Assembly: GCA_965183855.1 (NCBI GenBank)
Contig: CBCYMI010000016.1
Coordinates: 62,001 to 126,000, forward strand
From: CBCYMI01 sp965183855
GTDB taxonomy: Bacteria; Pseudomonadota; Alphaproteobacteria; Caulobacterales; Maricaulaceae
Direction: 5' to 3'
Length of the DNA: 64,000 nt
Position numbers and translations under genes: made by a program
Shown: positions 32,801 to 42,469 of the stretch, piece after piece
Position numbering within the stretch: the first letter of the stretch is position 1
How the letters are laid out: each line of letters begins with the position of its first letter
Notes under the pieces: generated by a model
Databases searched by the model: none
What the model saw: only the letters and a program-made list of their open reading frames with translations
What the model was told of the DNA's origin: nothing

Positions 32801-35155
32801 ATGATTTATAAATCAGAGTTTGATTTAAAGACAAGGGCTAAAGGCGTGTCAAATAACCATGTTCAATATTTAAGTCATCCAGACTGTATTTGGGAGAACA
32901 ATCAGCTTAAATCTAGAAAGTATGATGATATTTATTTTTCAAAACAAAATGGACTTGAAGAAAGCAGACAGGTTTTTCTTGAAGGTATAAATTTCAAGAA
33001 TAGCCTTATTAATATGTCTACTTCAAACAATCAGTTTATCATTGGAGAATTGGGATTTGGTACAGGATTAAACTTTTTGGCGTGCTGGGATACCTGGAAA
33101 AACTGGGCGCCTAAATCATCCCGTTTATATTATTATTCAATAGAAGCCTTTCCTTTATCAAAAGAAATTGTCAAACAAGCTTTGCTTCCTTTTTCAGAGA
33201 TTAAGACATTACGTAAGAGCTTGGTAGAAGAATGGCCAATTTCTAGTTCAGGATTTCATAGGATTCGGTTTGACAATGATGGAATTATATTGACGATTTT
33301 ACAACTTGATGTTTTAGACGCTCTTAACAGTCTAGAATTTCAGGCAGATGCCTGGTTTTTAGATGGATTCACACCTTCTAAAAATCCTGAAATGTGGTCG
33401 GACTCTGTTTTTAAAGAATTATCTCAATTAATCCGAAAAGATGGACGTATTGCAAGTTTTTCAGTTGCTGCAAAAGTCCGAAATAGCCTTGAAAAATATG
33501 GATTTAATCTCATGAAAAAACCAGGATTTATGTATAAAAAGCATAGGCTTGAGGGGGTTTATAGAGGAAATGAAACGCTTCGTAATAATCCTTTTTATCC
33601 AAGAGCATATTATCCAGAATTTGTTTCGAGAAAAGAAATAATAGAGCTAGAAAAACATCAAAAAAACATACATAAACAATCTCATAATGCAAATATTTCT
33701 GACAAGCTGGATTTTCATCGAAAGCCTGTGAATGGATCAGATTTGCTTGATAAAAAACAACAAGAAATAAATTTTAGTAAGAACAATTTGACAAAACACG
33801 ATAACATTCAGCCTGTTTTATTGCCTCATAACTTAACGCTTCAGAAATCTGGCTTAGAGCATCTTAAAATTGCCATTATTGGAAATGGTATTGCAGGTTC
33901 TGCTTTAGCTTATGCCTTCCAAAAAAGAGGCATTCAGTGTCGCTTGATTGGAAGCTATACCAATCAATGCTTTTTACCAGCAGCATTGGTTATGCCAAAA
34001 CTTGATCTTCAAAACAAACCAGAAACGCGTTTTTTTATTTCAGCATATTTATATGCTCTTAATTGCTATAAACAAATTTATTCTGGTAAGTCGATATTAT
34101 CAAAAGGTATTTATAAAATTGCAGAAAATGAAAAGGAAGAACATTATTTTAAAGCATATTCTAACAGAGGAAATTTACCAGATACACATTGCCATTATAT
34201 ATCTAAAGAGAAATTACAAACCCAGTTTGGTAAAAATTTTCTAAGAGATGGGTTATATTTTCCAAAAGCCTGTATTGTAAAACCTAAATCTGTTTTGAAA
34301 AATATACAGAACAATCCTTATATTCATTTGTTAGATGCCGAAGTCTCAAACGTAGAAAAGGATCATCAAGATATGTTTCAAATGTATGATTCTGAAGGAA
34401 AACATATTACCTCATCACAGATTTGTATTCTTGCTTCTGGATATCAATCTTTTTCATTGATTGGGCAATCTGTTTCATTTTTAACTCCTTGCAGAGGACA
34501 ATTATTGCTTTATCCCAAAAAAACAGGGGCTCAGATATCGTCCATTAATAATCAATGTAAAAAGACACACTTAACACAGAATATTAATCAAAAAGCTTCT
34601 GAAAACGGGCATTGTTTAAAACAGAATAAAGGAGATTGTTTAATCAAAGAATGGCCATCTGCAATGGTGTTTTCAGGTGGCTATAGAATGCATAATAAAG
34701 AAGATGTCATTCTTGGAACAACACATAAGGAAGGAAATGATAGTTTGGCAATATCAAAAGAAGAAGAATTGGAAATTTGTCAAAACTTTGACCGTATTTT
34801 TTCTAAAAGAATGCAAAGCAGGGATATAGACGATTTATCCTATTATACAGGGGTGAGAGCAGCAACCATAGATCGGTTTCCCATTAGCGGTCCGTGCCAT
34901 CACCCAGAGCATTTTTTATCTAAATTTAAAGGATTAAAAACAGGATGTCAGTTTTTGCCATCAATGCGTGCAGACGTTATTAATGGACTTTATATTTTGT
35001 CAGGACTTGGTTCTCATGGCTATACATCAGCTTTTTTATTGGCAGAAAGTCTTGTATCTGATATTTTAGGAGAAGTCTCTCCACTGGAAAGAAAAGCCAG
35101 ATATGCTATGCATCCTTTTCGTTTTCTAGTTAGAAATTTAAAGCGAGGGCTATAA
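32801..35155 (+). CDS. mnmC: Bifunctional tRNA-modification enzyme MnmC
   Basis: Finishes 5-methylaminomethyl-(2-thio)uridine at the tRNA wobble base. The N-terminal methyltransferase (about residues 1-265) has GELGFGTGLNFLACWDTW and DAWFLDGFTPSKNPEMW. The C-terminal FAD oxidoreductase starts LKIAIIGNGIAGSALAYAFQ (about 353) and ends LYILSGLGSHGYTSAFLLAE. Hydrophilic insertions enlarge the protein: one of about 70 residues between the domains and one of about 45 within the FAD domain (around ISSINNQCKKTHLTQNINQ). At 784 residues it is longer than E. coli MnmC (668). Both active sites look intact. Confidence 0.92.
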   Translation: MIYKSEFDLKTRAKGVSNNHVQYLSHPDCIWENNQLKSRKYDDIYFSKQNGLEESRQVFLEGINFKNSLINMSTSNNQFIIGELGFGTGLNFLACWDTWKNWAPKSSRLYYYSIEAFPLSKEIVKQALLPFSEIKTLRKSLVEEWPISSSGFHRIRFDNDGIILTILQLDVLDALNSLEFQADAWFLDGFTPSKNPEMWSDSVFKELSQLIRKDGRIASFSVAAKVRNSLEKYGFNLMKKPGFMYKKHRLEGVYRGNETLRNNPFYPRAYYPEFVSRKEIIELEKHQKNIHKQSHNANISDKLDFHRKPVNGSDLLDKKQQEINFSKNNLTKHDNIQPVLLPHNLTLQKSGLEHLKIAIIGNGIAGSALAYAFQKRGIQCRLIGSYTNQCFLPAALVMPKLDLQNKPETRFFISAYLYALNCYKQIYSGKSILSKGIYKIAENEKEEHYFKAYSNRGNLPDTHCHYISKEKLQTQFGKNFLRDGLYFPKACIVKPKSVLKNIQNNPYIHLLDAEVSNVEKDHQDMFQMYDSEGKHITSSQICILASGYQSFSLIGQSVSFLTPCRGQLLLYPKKTGAQISSINNQCKKTHLTQNINQKASENGHCLKQNKGDCLIKEWPSAMVFSGGYRMHNKEDVILGTTHKEGNDSLAISKEEELEICQNFDRIFSKRMQSRDIDDLSYYTGVRAATIDRFPISGPCHHPEHFLSKFKGLKTGCQFLPSMRADVINGLYILSGLGSHGYTSAFLLAESLVSDILGEVSPLERKARYAMHPFRFLVRNLKRGL

Positions 35156-35336
35156 GAGGATAAATCTGGCAATTTATTCAAAAAACCGTATAAACAAAAA
35201 CAGATATGAAATTGGGTTTAGGAAATCCAGATATTTACTTGACCTTTTATGCATGATAAGGTATGTCGCTTTCTTGCAGAGAAAAACTCTGTAAAAGATC
35301 TTCATGGATTAAACGGGAATTAAAAGGGTAAACATT

Positions 35337-35639
35337 ATGTCACGTCGTTGTATGCTTACAGGAACCAGAGTAATGGTTGGCAATAATGTCTCTCATGCAA
35401 ATAATAGAACAAAGAGACGGTTTTTACCTAATTTATGTACAGTAACACTTGTTTCTGATCTTTTGCAGCAATCTTATAAAATGCGAATTACTGCTTCGGC
35501 ATTGAGAACAATTAACAAGATCGGACTTGATGAATTAGTTTTAAAATCAAGAGATTCTGATTTATCAGAAAAAGCACAAAAAATAAAAAGAGACCTCCAG
35601 AAAAGAATAAAAGAAGGTGTATTAGAAGAAAACGCTTAA
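35337..35639 (+). CDS. rpmB: 50S ribosomal protein L28
   Basis: Large-subunit ribosomal protein. SRRCMLTGTRVMVGNNVSHA, NNRTKRRFLPNLCTVTLVSD, KMRITASALRTINKIGLDEL fits L28 throughout. The initiator region begins MSRRC; alphaproteobacterial L28 is about 95-100 residues, as here. AAAAGGG precedes the ATG by about 8 nt. The cobS-cobT genes lie downstream on the opposite strand, a neighbourhood seen in many Rhodospirillales. Confidence 0.97.
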   Translation: MSRRCMLTGTRVMVGNNVSHANNRTKRRFLPNLCTVTLVSDLLQQSYKMRITASALRTINKIGLDELVLKSRDSDLSEKAQKIKRDLQKRIKEGVLEENA

Positions 35640-35810
35640 AACGGTTATCTTGTTTTTTAAATCTATCTAAAATAGATAAAAAATCTTATTTTAGGACAGA
35701 ATAATTTTTCTTTTATACGAGATAATTGCTCTCTTTTTTTCTTTAGAAATATTGACAGTTAGGTTTTTTGGTTGTTAGCTTTACTGTTTTGATCTGTTTG
35801 TATAGAAAAC

Positions 35811-36863
35811 TTAGTCAATTTCCTTGATCTCGTCTTCTATGGAAAATTCAAGAGCCTGTCTTACTTTTGTCGCATTTATTTGAAATTTCACTAAAATATT
35901 CTCAAGCCTTGGGCTGAAATTATTATCGGAAACAAGATAAAGGGAAAGCATTCCATTTTTCTCAGGAATGATCGATATTCCTTCGAGGTTTTCACTTAGG
36001 CTTCCAAGACGGATCGTAATGACTTCAATGCCATTTAAAGATAATGTATAGGGATTATTAGGTTCAAATCCTGCTGCAGGAAGTGCTTTAATAATTGTTT
36101 TATAGCCTAAATCGCGGAAGTATATTCTAAACAAAACAAAGACAATATCCTGATAGCGATCCGCTCCTGTAAGAGAATAGCCTTTTTGATTGCGAATTCT
36201 GATTTTACTTTGTTCATTAATCGAGTTCAAATCTGGAAAATACCAAACAGGTAGAGATTCGCTTGGCGTGCGAGCAGCTTCTGAAATAGCAACCAGGCTT
36301 CCGTTTTCCATTGTAAACAGGCTTTCAAGTGTTGCATTTTCAACCAAATGTTCAAGACCGAGAGGTTTAGGTCCTGTTTGAGGTGTTCTTTTGAAATTAT
36401 TATTTTTAAGATCATAAATCAGAATGCGTTGCGATTTTTCAAAGCTAACCGCGAAACGACCATCCAATAGACGGGTTATGCCTTCAGCATCTGATTGCTC
36501 TCCTTTTAAAGGGTATTCATTTTCTCCAATAAGCGGATATAAATAGGAAGATTGGATCGATTCCAAATGTCCATTTGTGGTTTCATTGAGTTTAAATCGA
36601 ACCCAAAGACCAATATCAGAAAGTGCAATTACTTTTTTATCAGATGAAACAAAAAGAGCAGAAAGACCTCCAAAAAGATCTTCTTTTGATGTTAATCTTA
36701 GAGCGCCTTTGAATTGAACAGCTTCTTTATCAAAGCTCGAATAATATGCTCTTTCTTTATAAATTTTATAGGCTTTTATTTTGATCTTCTTACCGTTTTT
36801 CTTGCAAGATATCAAAGAAACCAGAAGTATGATTGATACTAAATATAGAATTGTTTTCTTCAT
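35811..36863 (-). CDS. Phytase-like esterase-domain lipoprotein
   Basis: Lipoprotein with lipobox LVSLISC (residues about 14-20) and the 'esterase-like activity of phytase' beta-propeller domain seen in many alphaproteobacteria. Family landmarks are FGGLSALFVSSDKKVIALSD, DAEGITRLLDGRFAVSFEKS, GYSLTGADRYQDIVFVLFRI and ENLEGISIIPEKNGMLSLYL. AAAGGAT lies just before the ATG. It is 24 bases downstream of cobT on the same strand and is commonly found in this position. The natural substrate is not known. Confidence 0.88.
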   Translation of the reverse strand: MKKTILYLVSIILLVSLISCKKNGKKIKIKAYKIYKERAYYSSFDKEAVQFKGALRLTSKEDLFGGLSALFVSSDKKVIALSDIGLWVRFKLNETTNGHLESIQSSYLYPLIGENEYPLKGEQSDAEGITRLLDGRFAVSFEKSQRILIYDLKNNNFKRTPQTGPKPLGLEHLVENATLESLFTMENGSLVAISEAARTPSESLPVWYFPDLNSINEQSKIRIRNQKGYSLTGADRYQDIVFVLFRIYFRDLGYKTIIKALPAAGFEPNNPYTLSLNGIEVITIRLGSLSENLEGISIIPEKNGMLSLYLVSDNNFSPRLENILVKFQINATKVRQALEFSIEDEIKEID

Positions 36864-36886
36864 TTTTATCCTTTTGATTGATAAGG

Positions 36887-38968
36887 TTAATTGATCTGTT
36901 TTCTGATAGTTGAGTATATTCCTGTTTTGATAAAAATTTGTGAAAGCTTTTTACCGATTGCTTGTGCAAGATGTTGGATATCATCAATCATAATTGAATG
37001 AGGATAATAATGTGTTACATCATGCCCAATACCGATTGCAGATAATTCTATGTTTGAGGTTTGTTCTATTTCATTAATCACTTGATACAGGTGTGTTTCT
37101 AAATATGTTGGGGATGTTATATTTGCGCTCAAGGTTGCATCATCAACAGGCGCGCCATCTGAAATGACAAGTAATATTTTTCGTTTTTCTGGATAGGATA
37201 ATAATCTTTTTTGTGCCCATAATAAAGCTTCACCGTCAATATTTTCTTTTAAGAGTCCTTCTTTTAGCATAATACCTAAATTTTTATGCGTCCGTATCCA
37301 TGGCATATGAGCAGATTTATATATAATATGTCTTAAATCATTTAACCTTCCTGGATTTTCTGGTTTATGCTTTTTAAGCCAATCTTGTTTAGCGCATCCG
37401 CCTCTCCAGTTTTTGGTTGTAAAGCCAAGAATTTCAGATTTAACGCCACATTTTTCTAACGTTTTTGCCAAAACATTCGCACATAATGCTGCCATGATAA
37501 TGGGTTTTCCTCTCATAGAGCCTGAATTATCGATAAGTAAACTAACAATTGTGTCCATGCTTGGCGAAATATTTTCTTTTTTAAATCCAAGAGGGTATGT
37601 AGGATCCATAATAATATGTGATAATCTTGAATTATCCAAAATGCCTTCTTCAAGGTTAAAATCCCATTGATAATATCGATAGCTGGTCAGCGTTTTTCTA
37701 ATTTGACATGCAAGTTTTGAAATTGATTTTCGACATGCTTCCAAATAGGTTTCAAGCTTTTGATTTAAAATATGTAATTCTTTTGATTTCACTAATTTTT
37801 CGGCATAAATAATCTCATCATATTCTTTTGTATAAATACAATATTCATAAGGGCTCAATGGTGTTAAATTAACATGAGAAGGAGATAATAGATTTGTTTC
37901 ATCTTCCTGTTTTGTTGTAGATTGATCTTTTCTTATTATGTTTTGAGAATAAAGTGAATCTGCTTCCTGTTTTGATCCTGCCTGATGCGGTGTATTTTGA
38001 TCTGTATCTAATCGCAGTGGATTGGATTGAATCGTTTTTTCCTTTTGTGATAAAAGAGAATCTGGTATTTTTTTTGTCGAAGATAGAGTTTTTTGATCTT
38101 TTCCAATTAATTGTTCAATACAGGTTAGACTATATTTAGAATAAAGAGTTTGATCTTGACAGGATGCAACCATTTGATCAATCCAAAAGCAAAGGTATTG
38201 ATCTAAAAAAGACTGCCAAAAAGAAAACAAGGCTTGCCGATCAGAAGAAACAGATTTTTTTCTCAAGATATTGTGTTGTATTCTTAATGCCAAAGCATCA
38301 ATAACTGGAAACAAATTATTTTCTGAATGGCGATGATATTGATATTTTTTGCTTTCGGTTTTTTGAAACATATTGAGATTTTGCTCAATTCCTTTAAATT
38401 CTTTTGCTCCAATTGCTTCTGTTCTTACAAGTTCAAGAATATCAAATAATATTGCTGAAATCGTGCTCTCAGGTCTTAATTTATTATGAATATTTGAATT
38501 GTGATAACGGTATAGTAAAGCGTACCTGTCTGTATAACCTCTAAATATCTGCCTTGTTTTTTTTATATGATATTTACGAAACTGATCTGGAATTGGGATC
38601 GGAATAAAAGGAGATTTATTTTTAGAAAAATGGATAGGTTCTTTCTTATCGAATAAAGGATTGATTTTTGAAGAATGCATTTGCATTAATGTCAGAGACT
38701 GATATAGATTTGAATGAAGAAAATGAGCATGATTTTTAAAATATGTTTTAAAATCAGGAATGGGTAAATTTTTAAGCCCAGCTTGTTCTATAAAATTAAC
38801 TTGCGGCTCAATTTTGTTATTTTGATGTAAACTGGAATAAGCTAAAACAGGCTTTTTGGTTGAATTTTGGATATAGCTAAATTCAATATTTAATTCTTTT
38901 TTGGCAATAGACTGCAATGTCGATTTAACGGCAGTTTCAAAATCAGAAAAAGAAATGTTTTTTTTCAA
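36887..38968 (-). CDS. cobT: Cobaltochelatase subunit CobT
   Basis: Partner of CobS in the ATP-dependent cobalt insertion complex of aerobic cobalamin synthesis. The C-terminal von Willebrand A domain has the MIDAS motif LLIDNSGSMRG and LLVISDGAPVDD, ending near HDVTHYYPHSIMIDD. The N-terminal part carries the CobT signature, including KKTRQIFRGYTDRYALLYRY. The middle is enlarged by a low-complexity insertion (about residues 290-360), giving 693 residues instead of about 600-640. The start is TTG with AAGG upstream. CobN, the third subunit, is not in this window; many alphaproteobacteria keep CobST for other roles. Confidence 0.9.
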   Translation of the reverse strand: MKKNISFSDFETAVKSTLQSIAKKELNIEFSYIQNSTKKPVLAYSSLHQNNKIEPQVNFIEQAGLKNLPIPDFKTYFKNHAHFLHSNLYQSLTLMQMHSSKINPLFDKKEPIHFSKNKSPFIPIPIPDQFRKYHIKKTRQIFRGYTDRYALLYRYHNSNIHNKLRPESTISAILFDILELVRTEAIGAKEFKGIEQNLNMFQKTESKKYQYHRHSENNLFPVIDALALRIQHNILRKKSVSSDRQALFSFWQSFLDQYLCFWIDQMVASCQDQTLYSKYSLTCIEQLIGKDQKTLSSTKKIPDSLLSQKEKTIQSNPLRLDTDQNTPHQAGSKQEADSLYSQNIIRKDQSTTKQEDETNLLSPSHVNLTPLSPYEYCIYTKEYDEIIYAEKLVKSKELHILNQKLETYLEACRKSISKLACQIRKTLTSYRYYQWDFNLEEGILDNSRLSHIIMDPTYPLGFKKENISPSMDTIVSLLIDNSGSMRGKPIIMAALCANVLAKTLEKCGVKSEILGFTTKNWRGGCAKQDWLKKHKPENPGRLNDLRHIIYKSAHMPWIRTHKNLGIMLKEGLLKENIDGEALLWAQKRLLSYPEKRKILLVISDGAPVDDATLSANITSPTYLETHLYQVINEIEQTSNIELSAIGIGHDVTHYYPHSIMIDDIQHLAQAIGKKLSQIFIKTGIYSTIRKQIN

Positions 38969-38995
38969 TGCATGTCTGCCTTACTTATTTAAAGA

Positions 38996-39997
38996 TTATA
39001 GTGTTGTTTTTTTAGAAGAAGTGAGCGGTTTTTCTTTATCTCCCAGAATTTCTTGACCGAAAACACGTTGATAAAGCTCATTGATTAAGTGTTTTTCATC
39101 TTCATCACATCTGTTTAAAAAAGTGAGTTTAAAACTAAGGATTAGGTCGTTAAAAATATCATTATTTTCTGCCCAATGAATCACTGTTCTTGGGCTCATT
39201 ACAATAGAAATTTCTCCATTTCTGAATGAATTTCGGATTAAATTTGCAAGCTTGACCATTTGATGAATATTTTTTTTAGTTTTTGCGCTCTTATCTTGTG
39301 GGCGCTTTTTTAGGAGCATTTTAGTTTCCTGCTCAGGCTCTAAATAGCTTAAATTTGCAATAATAGACCAACGGTCCAATTGTCCTTGGTTTAAATGTTG
39401 AACCCCATGATAAATTCCTGTCATATCGCCTTGTCCTAATGTATTCATTGTTGCAAATATTCTGAAATATGGGTGTGGCCTGATGATTTTATTTTGATCG
39501 AGCAAGGTTAGATGACCTGAAGCTTCAAGAATGCGTTGAATCACAAACATAATATCTGGACGTCCCGCATCATATTCATCAAAAACAAGGGCAATCGGTC
39601 TTTGAAGAGCCCAGGGAAGTATGCCTTCTCTAAATTGGGTGATTTGCTGACCTTTTTCAAGAATAATTGCATCTTTACCAATCAAGTCAATACGGCTGAT
39701 ATGACTGTCTAGATTAATGCGAATTAAAGACCAATTCAATCGTGCAGCAATTTGTTCCAGATGTGTTGATTTTCCAGTACCATGATAGCCCTGTATTAGG
39801 GTTTTTTTATTATATTTAAATCCTACTAAAATAGAGAGGGTTGTTAACGGGTCAAATAAATAATCGGGGTCGATTTCAGCTATGTATTCGGATGGTTTTG
39901 AAAATACTGGGACTTCCATATTATATTCAATACCAAACAGTTCAAATACGCTTTTTTTTAACTCTGGTTGGTCTATAAAAGGATTCTGGTTTAACAT
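38996..39997 (-). CDS. cobS: Cobaltochelatase subunit CobS (AAA+ ATPase)
   Basis: MoxR-type AAA+ subunit paired with CobT. Walker A is GYHGTGKST (about 70-78), Walker B is IALVFDEYDAG, the sensor segment is RIFATMNTLGQGDMTGIYHG, and the arginine-containing end is MSPRTVIHWAENN. Length 333 is standard. AGGA is 8 nt before the ATG. It is followed by cobT 27 bases downstream; a J-domain gene lies upstream on the same strand, the common alphaproteobacterial order. Confidence 0.95.
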   Translation of the reverse strand: MLNQNPFIDQPELKKSVFELFGIEYNMEVPVFSKPSEYIAEIDPDYLFDPLTTLSILVGFKYNKKTLIQGYHGTGKSTHLEQIAARLNWSLIRINLDSHISRIDLIGKDAIILEKGQQITQFREGILPWALQRPIALVFDEYDAGRPDIMFVIQRILEASGHLTLLDQNKIIRPHPYFRIFATMNTLGQGDMTGIYHGVQHLNQGQLDRWSIIANLSYLEPEQETKMLLKKRPQDKSAKTKKNIHQMVKLANLIRNSFRNGEISIVMSPRTVIHWAENNDIFNDLILSFKLTFLNRCDEDEKHLINELYQRVFGQEILGDKEKPLTSSKKTTL

Positions 39998-40114
39998 TAA
40001 GCTTATCCTGTTATTAAAGCTGTTTTACATTTTAAATAAACAGAGCCAGTATATAGGATTGATTATTTTAAATGTAAGGTCAATATTTTTTCCTGAAGAA
40101 GGATATGAAAAATC

Positions 40115-40726
40115 CTATTTCTGTTTTGCTTCTTTTAGAATACGATAGGCATGAACGACTTTTTCAAGGTCTTTTTCTGTTGAGCGATCTCCTCCATTAT
40201 AATCTGGATGGTATAATTTAACCAGTTTACTATAGCGTTCTGAAATGACTTTTTTATTGGATGATTTTGGATGATAAGGATCCAATCCTAACACATCATA
40301 AGCTTGTTTTTGTAAACGAGGAATATATTTAGGCTGTTTTTCTTCTTTACCTGTTTTTAAAATCTGTTCATTAAAAGTATTATATAGTTTTTTTTGAACT
40401 TTATAGCGTGCAAAGTCAAAAGGAGATTTTTTATATTCACCTGTTCCCATTTTCCAGGTTGGTCTATGCCCTGTTAACGTTTCTCTTTGATATGCAATGG
40501 TTTCTTCTTCACTCATATTTTCAAAAAAATTCCAGCTTTTATTATAGTCATTTGCGTGTTTTTGGCAAAACCAGTAGAAAGAATCAAGCATATCAGGTGA
40601 CTTTGGAGCTTTACAAATTCCAAATTCATCACATCCTTCCCATTCGCATTTTGGTTTGGATTTTTTATGGATATTCGTATTGGATTTAATGCGAATATCA
40701 TAATATTTTGGTCTATACTTTTGCAT
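40115..40726 (-). CDS. J-domain co-chaperone (DnaJ-family)
   Basis: Small J protein upstream of cobS. The J domain is at the C-terminus (about residues 140-203: AYDVLGLDPYHPKSSNKKVI, with the HPD motif in YHPDYNGGDR). The N-terminal part has CEWEGCDEFGICKAPKSP and FYWFCQKHANDYNKSWNFF, a cysteine/aromatic region conserved in these alphaproteobacterial J proteins. The HPD motif implies it stimulates DnaK ATPase. Divergent from bolA. Confidence 0.9.
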   Translation of the reverse strand: MQKYRPKYYDIRIKSNTNIHKKSKPKCEWEGCDEFGICKAPKSPDMLDSFYWFCQKHANDYNKSWNFFENMSEEETIAYQRETLTGHRPTWKMGTGEYKKSPFDFARYKVQKKLYNTFNEQILKTGKEEKQPKYIPRLQKQAYDVLGLDPYHPKSSNKKVISERYSKLVKLYHPDYNGGDRSTEKDLEKVVHAYRILKEAKQK

Positions 40727-40820
40727 ATGTAATGATAACCCGTTACCAATTAAAAGATTTTTATGGTTTTATAATTTATATATAGAATAAATTCCGTCAT
40801 TAAACAGGATATTATATAAA

Positions 40821-41111
40821 ATGGAGGGTGTTTTGGCTAGCCTTAAAAACAGAATTTACAATAAATTATATAAGGTATTTGAACCCGAAGAATTAATTAT
40901 TATAGATGATTCAAAAAAGCATTTACATCATCTGCAATCTCCAAAAACGGAAGAGACCCATTTTAGTATTACGATGACTTCTAGATTGTTTTTAAAATTA
41001 AGTCGTATTGAACGGCATCAACTTGTTTATCAGGCTTTAGAAGAAGAGCTTAAGACACAAATTCATGCATTGTCTTTGATACTAAAAACTCCTCAAAAAG
41101 ATGTTTCTTGA
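40821..41111 (+). CDS. bolA: BolA-family protein
   Basis: BolA-like protein, usually a partner of monothiol glutaredoxins in iron-sulfur handling. The domain runs ASLKNRIYNKLYKVFEPEEL, IIIDDSKKHLHHLQSPKTEE, THFSITMTSRLFLKLSRIER and HALSLILKTP. The His-containing loop (HLHHLQ) stands in for the usual HAGH. The ATG at 40821 may be genuine, but GGAGGG just before a TTG at 40833 is an alternative. Divergent from the J-protein gene and convergent with the CorC/HlyC gene. Confidence 0.9.
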   Translation: MEGVLASLKNRIYNKLYKVFEPEELIIIDDSKKHLHHLQSPKTEETHFSITMTSRLFLKLSRIERHQLVYQALEEELKTQIHALSLILKTPQKDVS

Positions 41112-41149
41112 AATACATTCTAATAGAAACAAAATACTCAGATAGATCA

Positions 41150-42451
41150 TCAGGAATGAATTTCTTGCTTTGGAAGTTTGGAAATTTTTAATTCTGTGAT
41201 CTGATTTCTATGTCGTTTTAGAATTTGGAATCTAAATCCATGAAAACTGAATTTTTGACCTGGTTCTGGAATTGTTTTTGCTTCATGAATGACCAATCCT
41301 GCAATGGTAACAGCTTGTTCATCTGGCAAATCCCAATCCATGGCACGATTAAGGTCTCTAATGGTTACAATACCGTCTGTGATGACGGATTTATCTTGTT
41401 GAAGTTTAACTCCTTCAACATGTGAATCATGCTCATCCCTAATATCTCCAACAATTTCTTCAAGAATATCTTCGAGAGTAACAATTCCCATTAAGACACC
41501 ATATTCATCAACGATCAGTGCAAAATGTTCACGTTTTTTTTGAAAAGCTTTTAACTGACTTATTAAAGGTGTTTTTTCAGGAACAAACCAAGGCTCTCTG
41601 AGAATGGTTGTAATATCAATAGAATTAAATTCTCCTTTTGATAATTTGATTGCTCTTAATAAGTCCTTTGAATGCAAAATACCAATAATATTATCTGCAT
41701 TATCTTTCCATAAAGGAAAACGGGTATGAGGTTGGCTAAATACGGTTTCTAAAATGGCTTCTGGTTTTTGATTGGCATCAATCATCACAATATTTTTACG
41801 GTGAATCATAACATCATCAATGGTTAAGTCTTTTAAATCCAAAATACCACCAATCATATCCTTATCATCCTTAATCACGCCTCCTTCCTTATGGTGCCAG
41901 TCTACAGCGCCTCTGATTTCATCTATTGGTGTTAAAATAGGATTTACTGTTCTAACTCCAAATAGTTTAAGAGTTAACCGCACGATTTGAACCAGAAAGG
42001 ATGTAATAGGAGAAAATAATTTTACAAATAAAGCAATTGGACCTGCAATAAGCATTGCAGTCCGGTCAGGATCAGATAATGCCATTGTTTTTGGGGTGAT
42101 TTCTGCAAAGACGACAATCAAAACTGTCATGACTAATGTTGCGTATACAATGCCAGATTGAGAAAAAAAGGATAGAAAGATTGTTGTTGCAAGAACAGAG
42201 GACAGAATATTAACAAGATTATTTCCCAATAAAATTGTTCCAATCAGCTTTTCTCGTTGGTTTAGGAGTTGGTTAACCAGTTTTGCCTGTTTATTCCCTT
42301 CTTTTTCAAGTTTATGCATTCGTACTCTTGATACTGCGGTTAATGCAGTTTCAGATCCTGAGAAAAAAGCAGAAAAAACAATTAAAATCAGGATAAACAC
42401 GATATTTAGCCAATCATAGAAAGACCAGTCAAAGAAAAAAGATAAATCCAT
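41150..42451 (-). CDS. CNNM/CorC-HlyC family transporter-associated protein
   Basis: Membrane protein of the DUF21-CBS-CorC/HlyC family, linked to magnesium and cobalt efflux or resistance. The N-terminal DUF21 domain has three to four transmembrane segments (IVFILILIVFSAFFSGSETA, LIGTILLGNNLVNILSSVLA, ETPKT-like FAEITPKTMAL). A CBS pair follows (DVMIHRKNIVMIDAN, ILHSKDLLRAIKLS, FALIVDEYGVLMGIVTLEDI), then the C-terminal CorC_HlyC domain (VTIAGLVIHEAKTIPEPGQK). Length 433 is typical. Third gene of the aroK-aroB operon, 18 bases after aroB. Confidence 0.92.
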   Translation of the reverse strand: MDLSFFFDWSFYDWLNIVFILILIVFSAFFSGSETALTAVSRVRMHKLEKEGNKQAKLVNQLLNQREKLIGTILLGNNLVNILSSVLATTIFLSFFSQSGIVYATLVMTVLIVVFAEITPKTMALSDPDRTAMLIAGPIALFVKLFSPITSFLVQIVRLTLKLFGVRTVNPILTPIDEIRGAVDWHHKEGGVIKDDKDMIGGILDLKDLTIDDVMIHRKNIVMIDANQKPEAILETVFSQPHTRFPLWKDNADNIIGILHSKDLLRAIKLSKGEFNSIDITTILREPWFVPEKTPLISQLKAFQKKREHFALIVDEYGVLMGIVTLEDILEEIVGDIRDEHDSHVEGVKLQQDKSVITDGIVTIRDLNRAMDWDLPDEQAVTIAGLVIHEAKTIPEPGQKFSFHGFRFQILKRHRNQITELKISKLPKQEIHS

Positions 42452-42469
42452 AGTTCAATATAAGACGGA

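Noticed and set aside
35660..35690. TATCTA-AAA-TAGATA hairpin after rpmB as terminator
   Set aside because: Weak AT-only stem and no T run on the correct side for rpmB.
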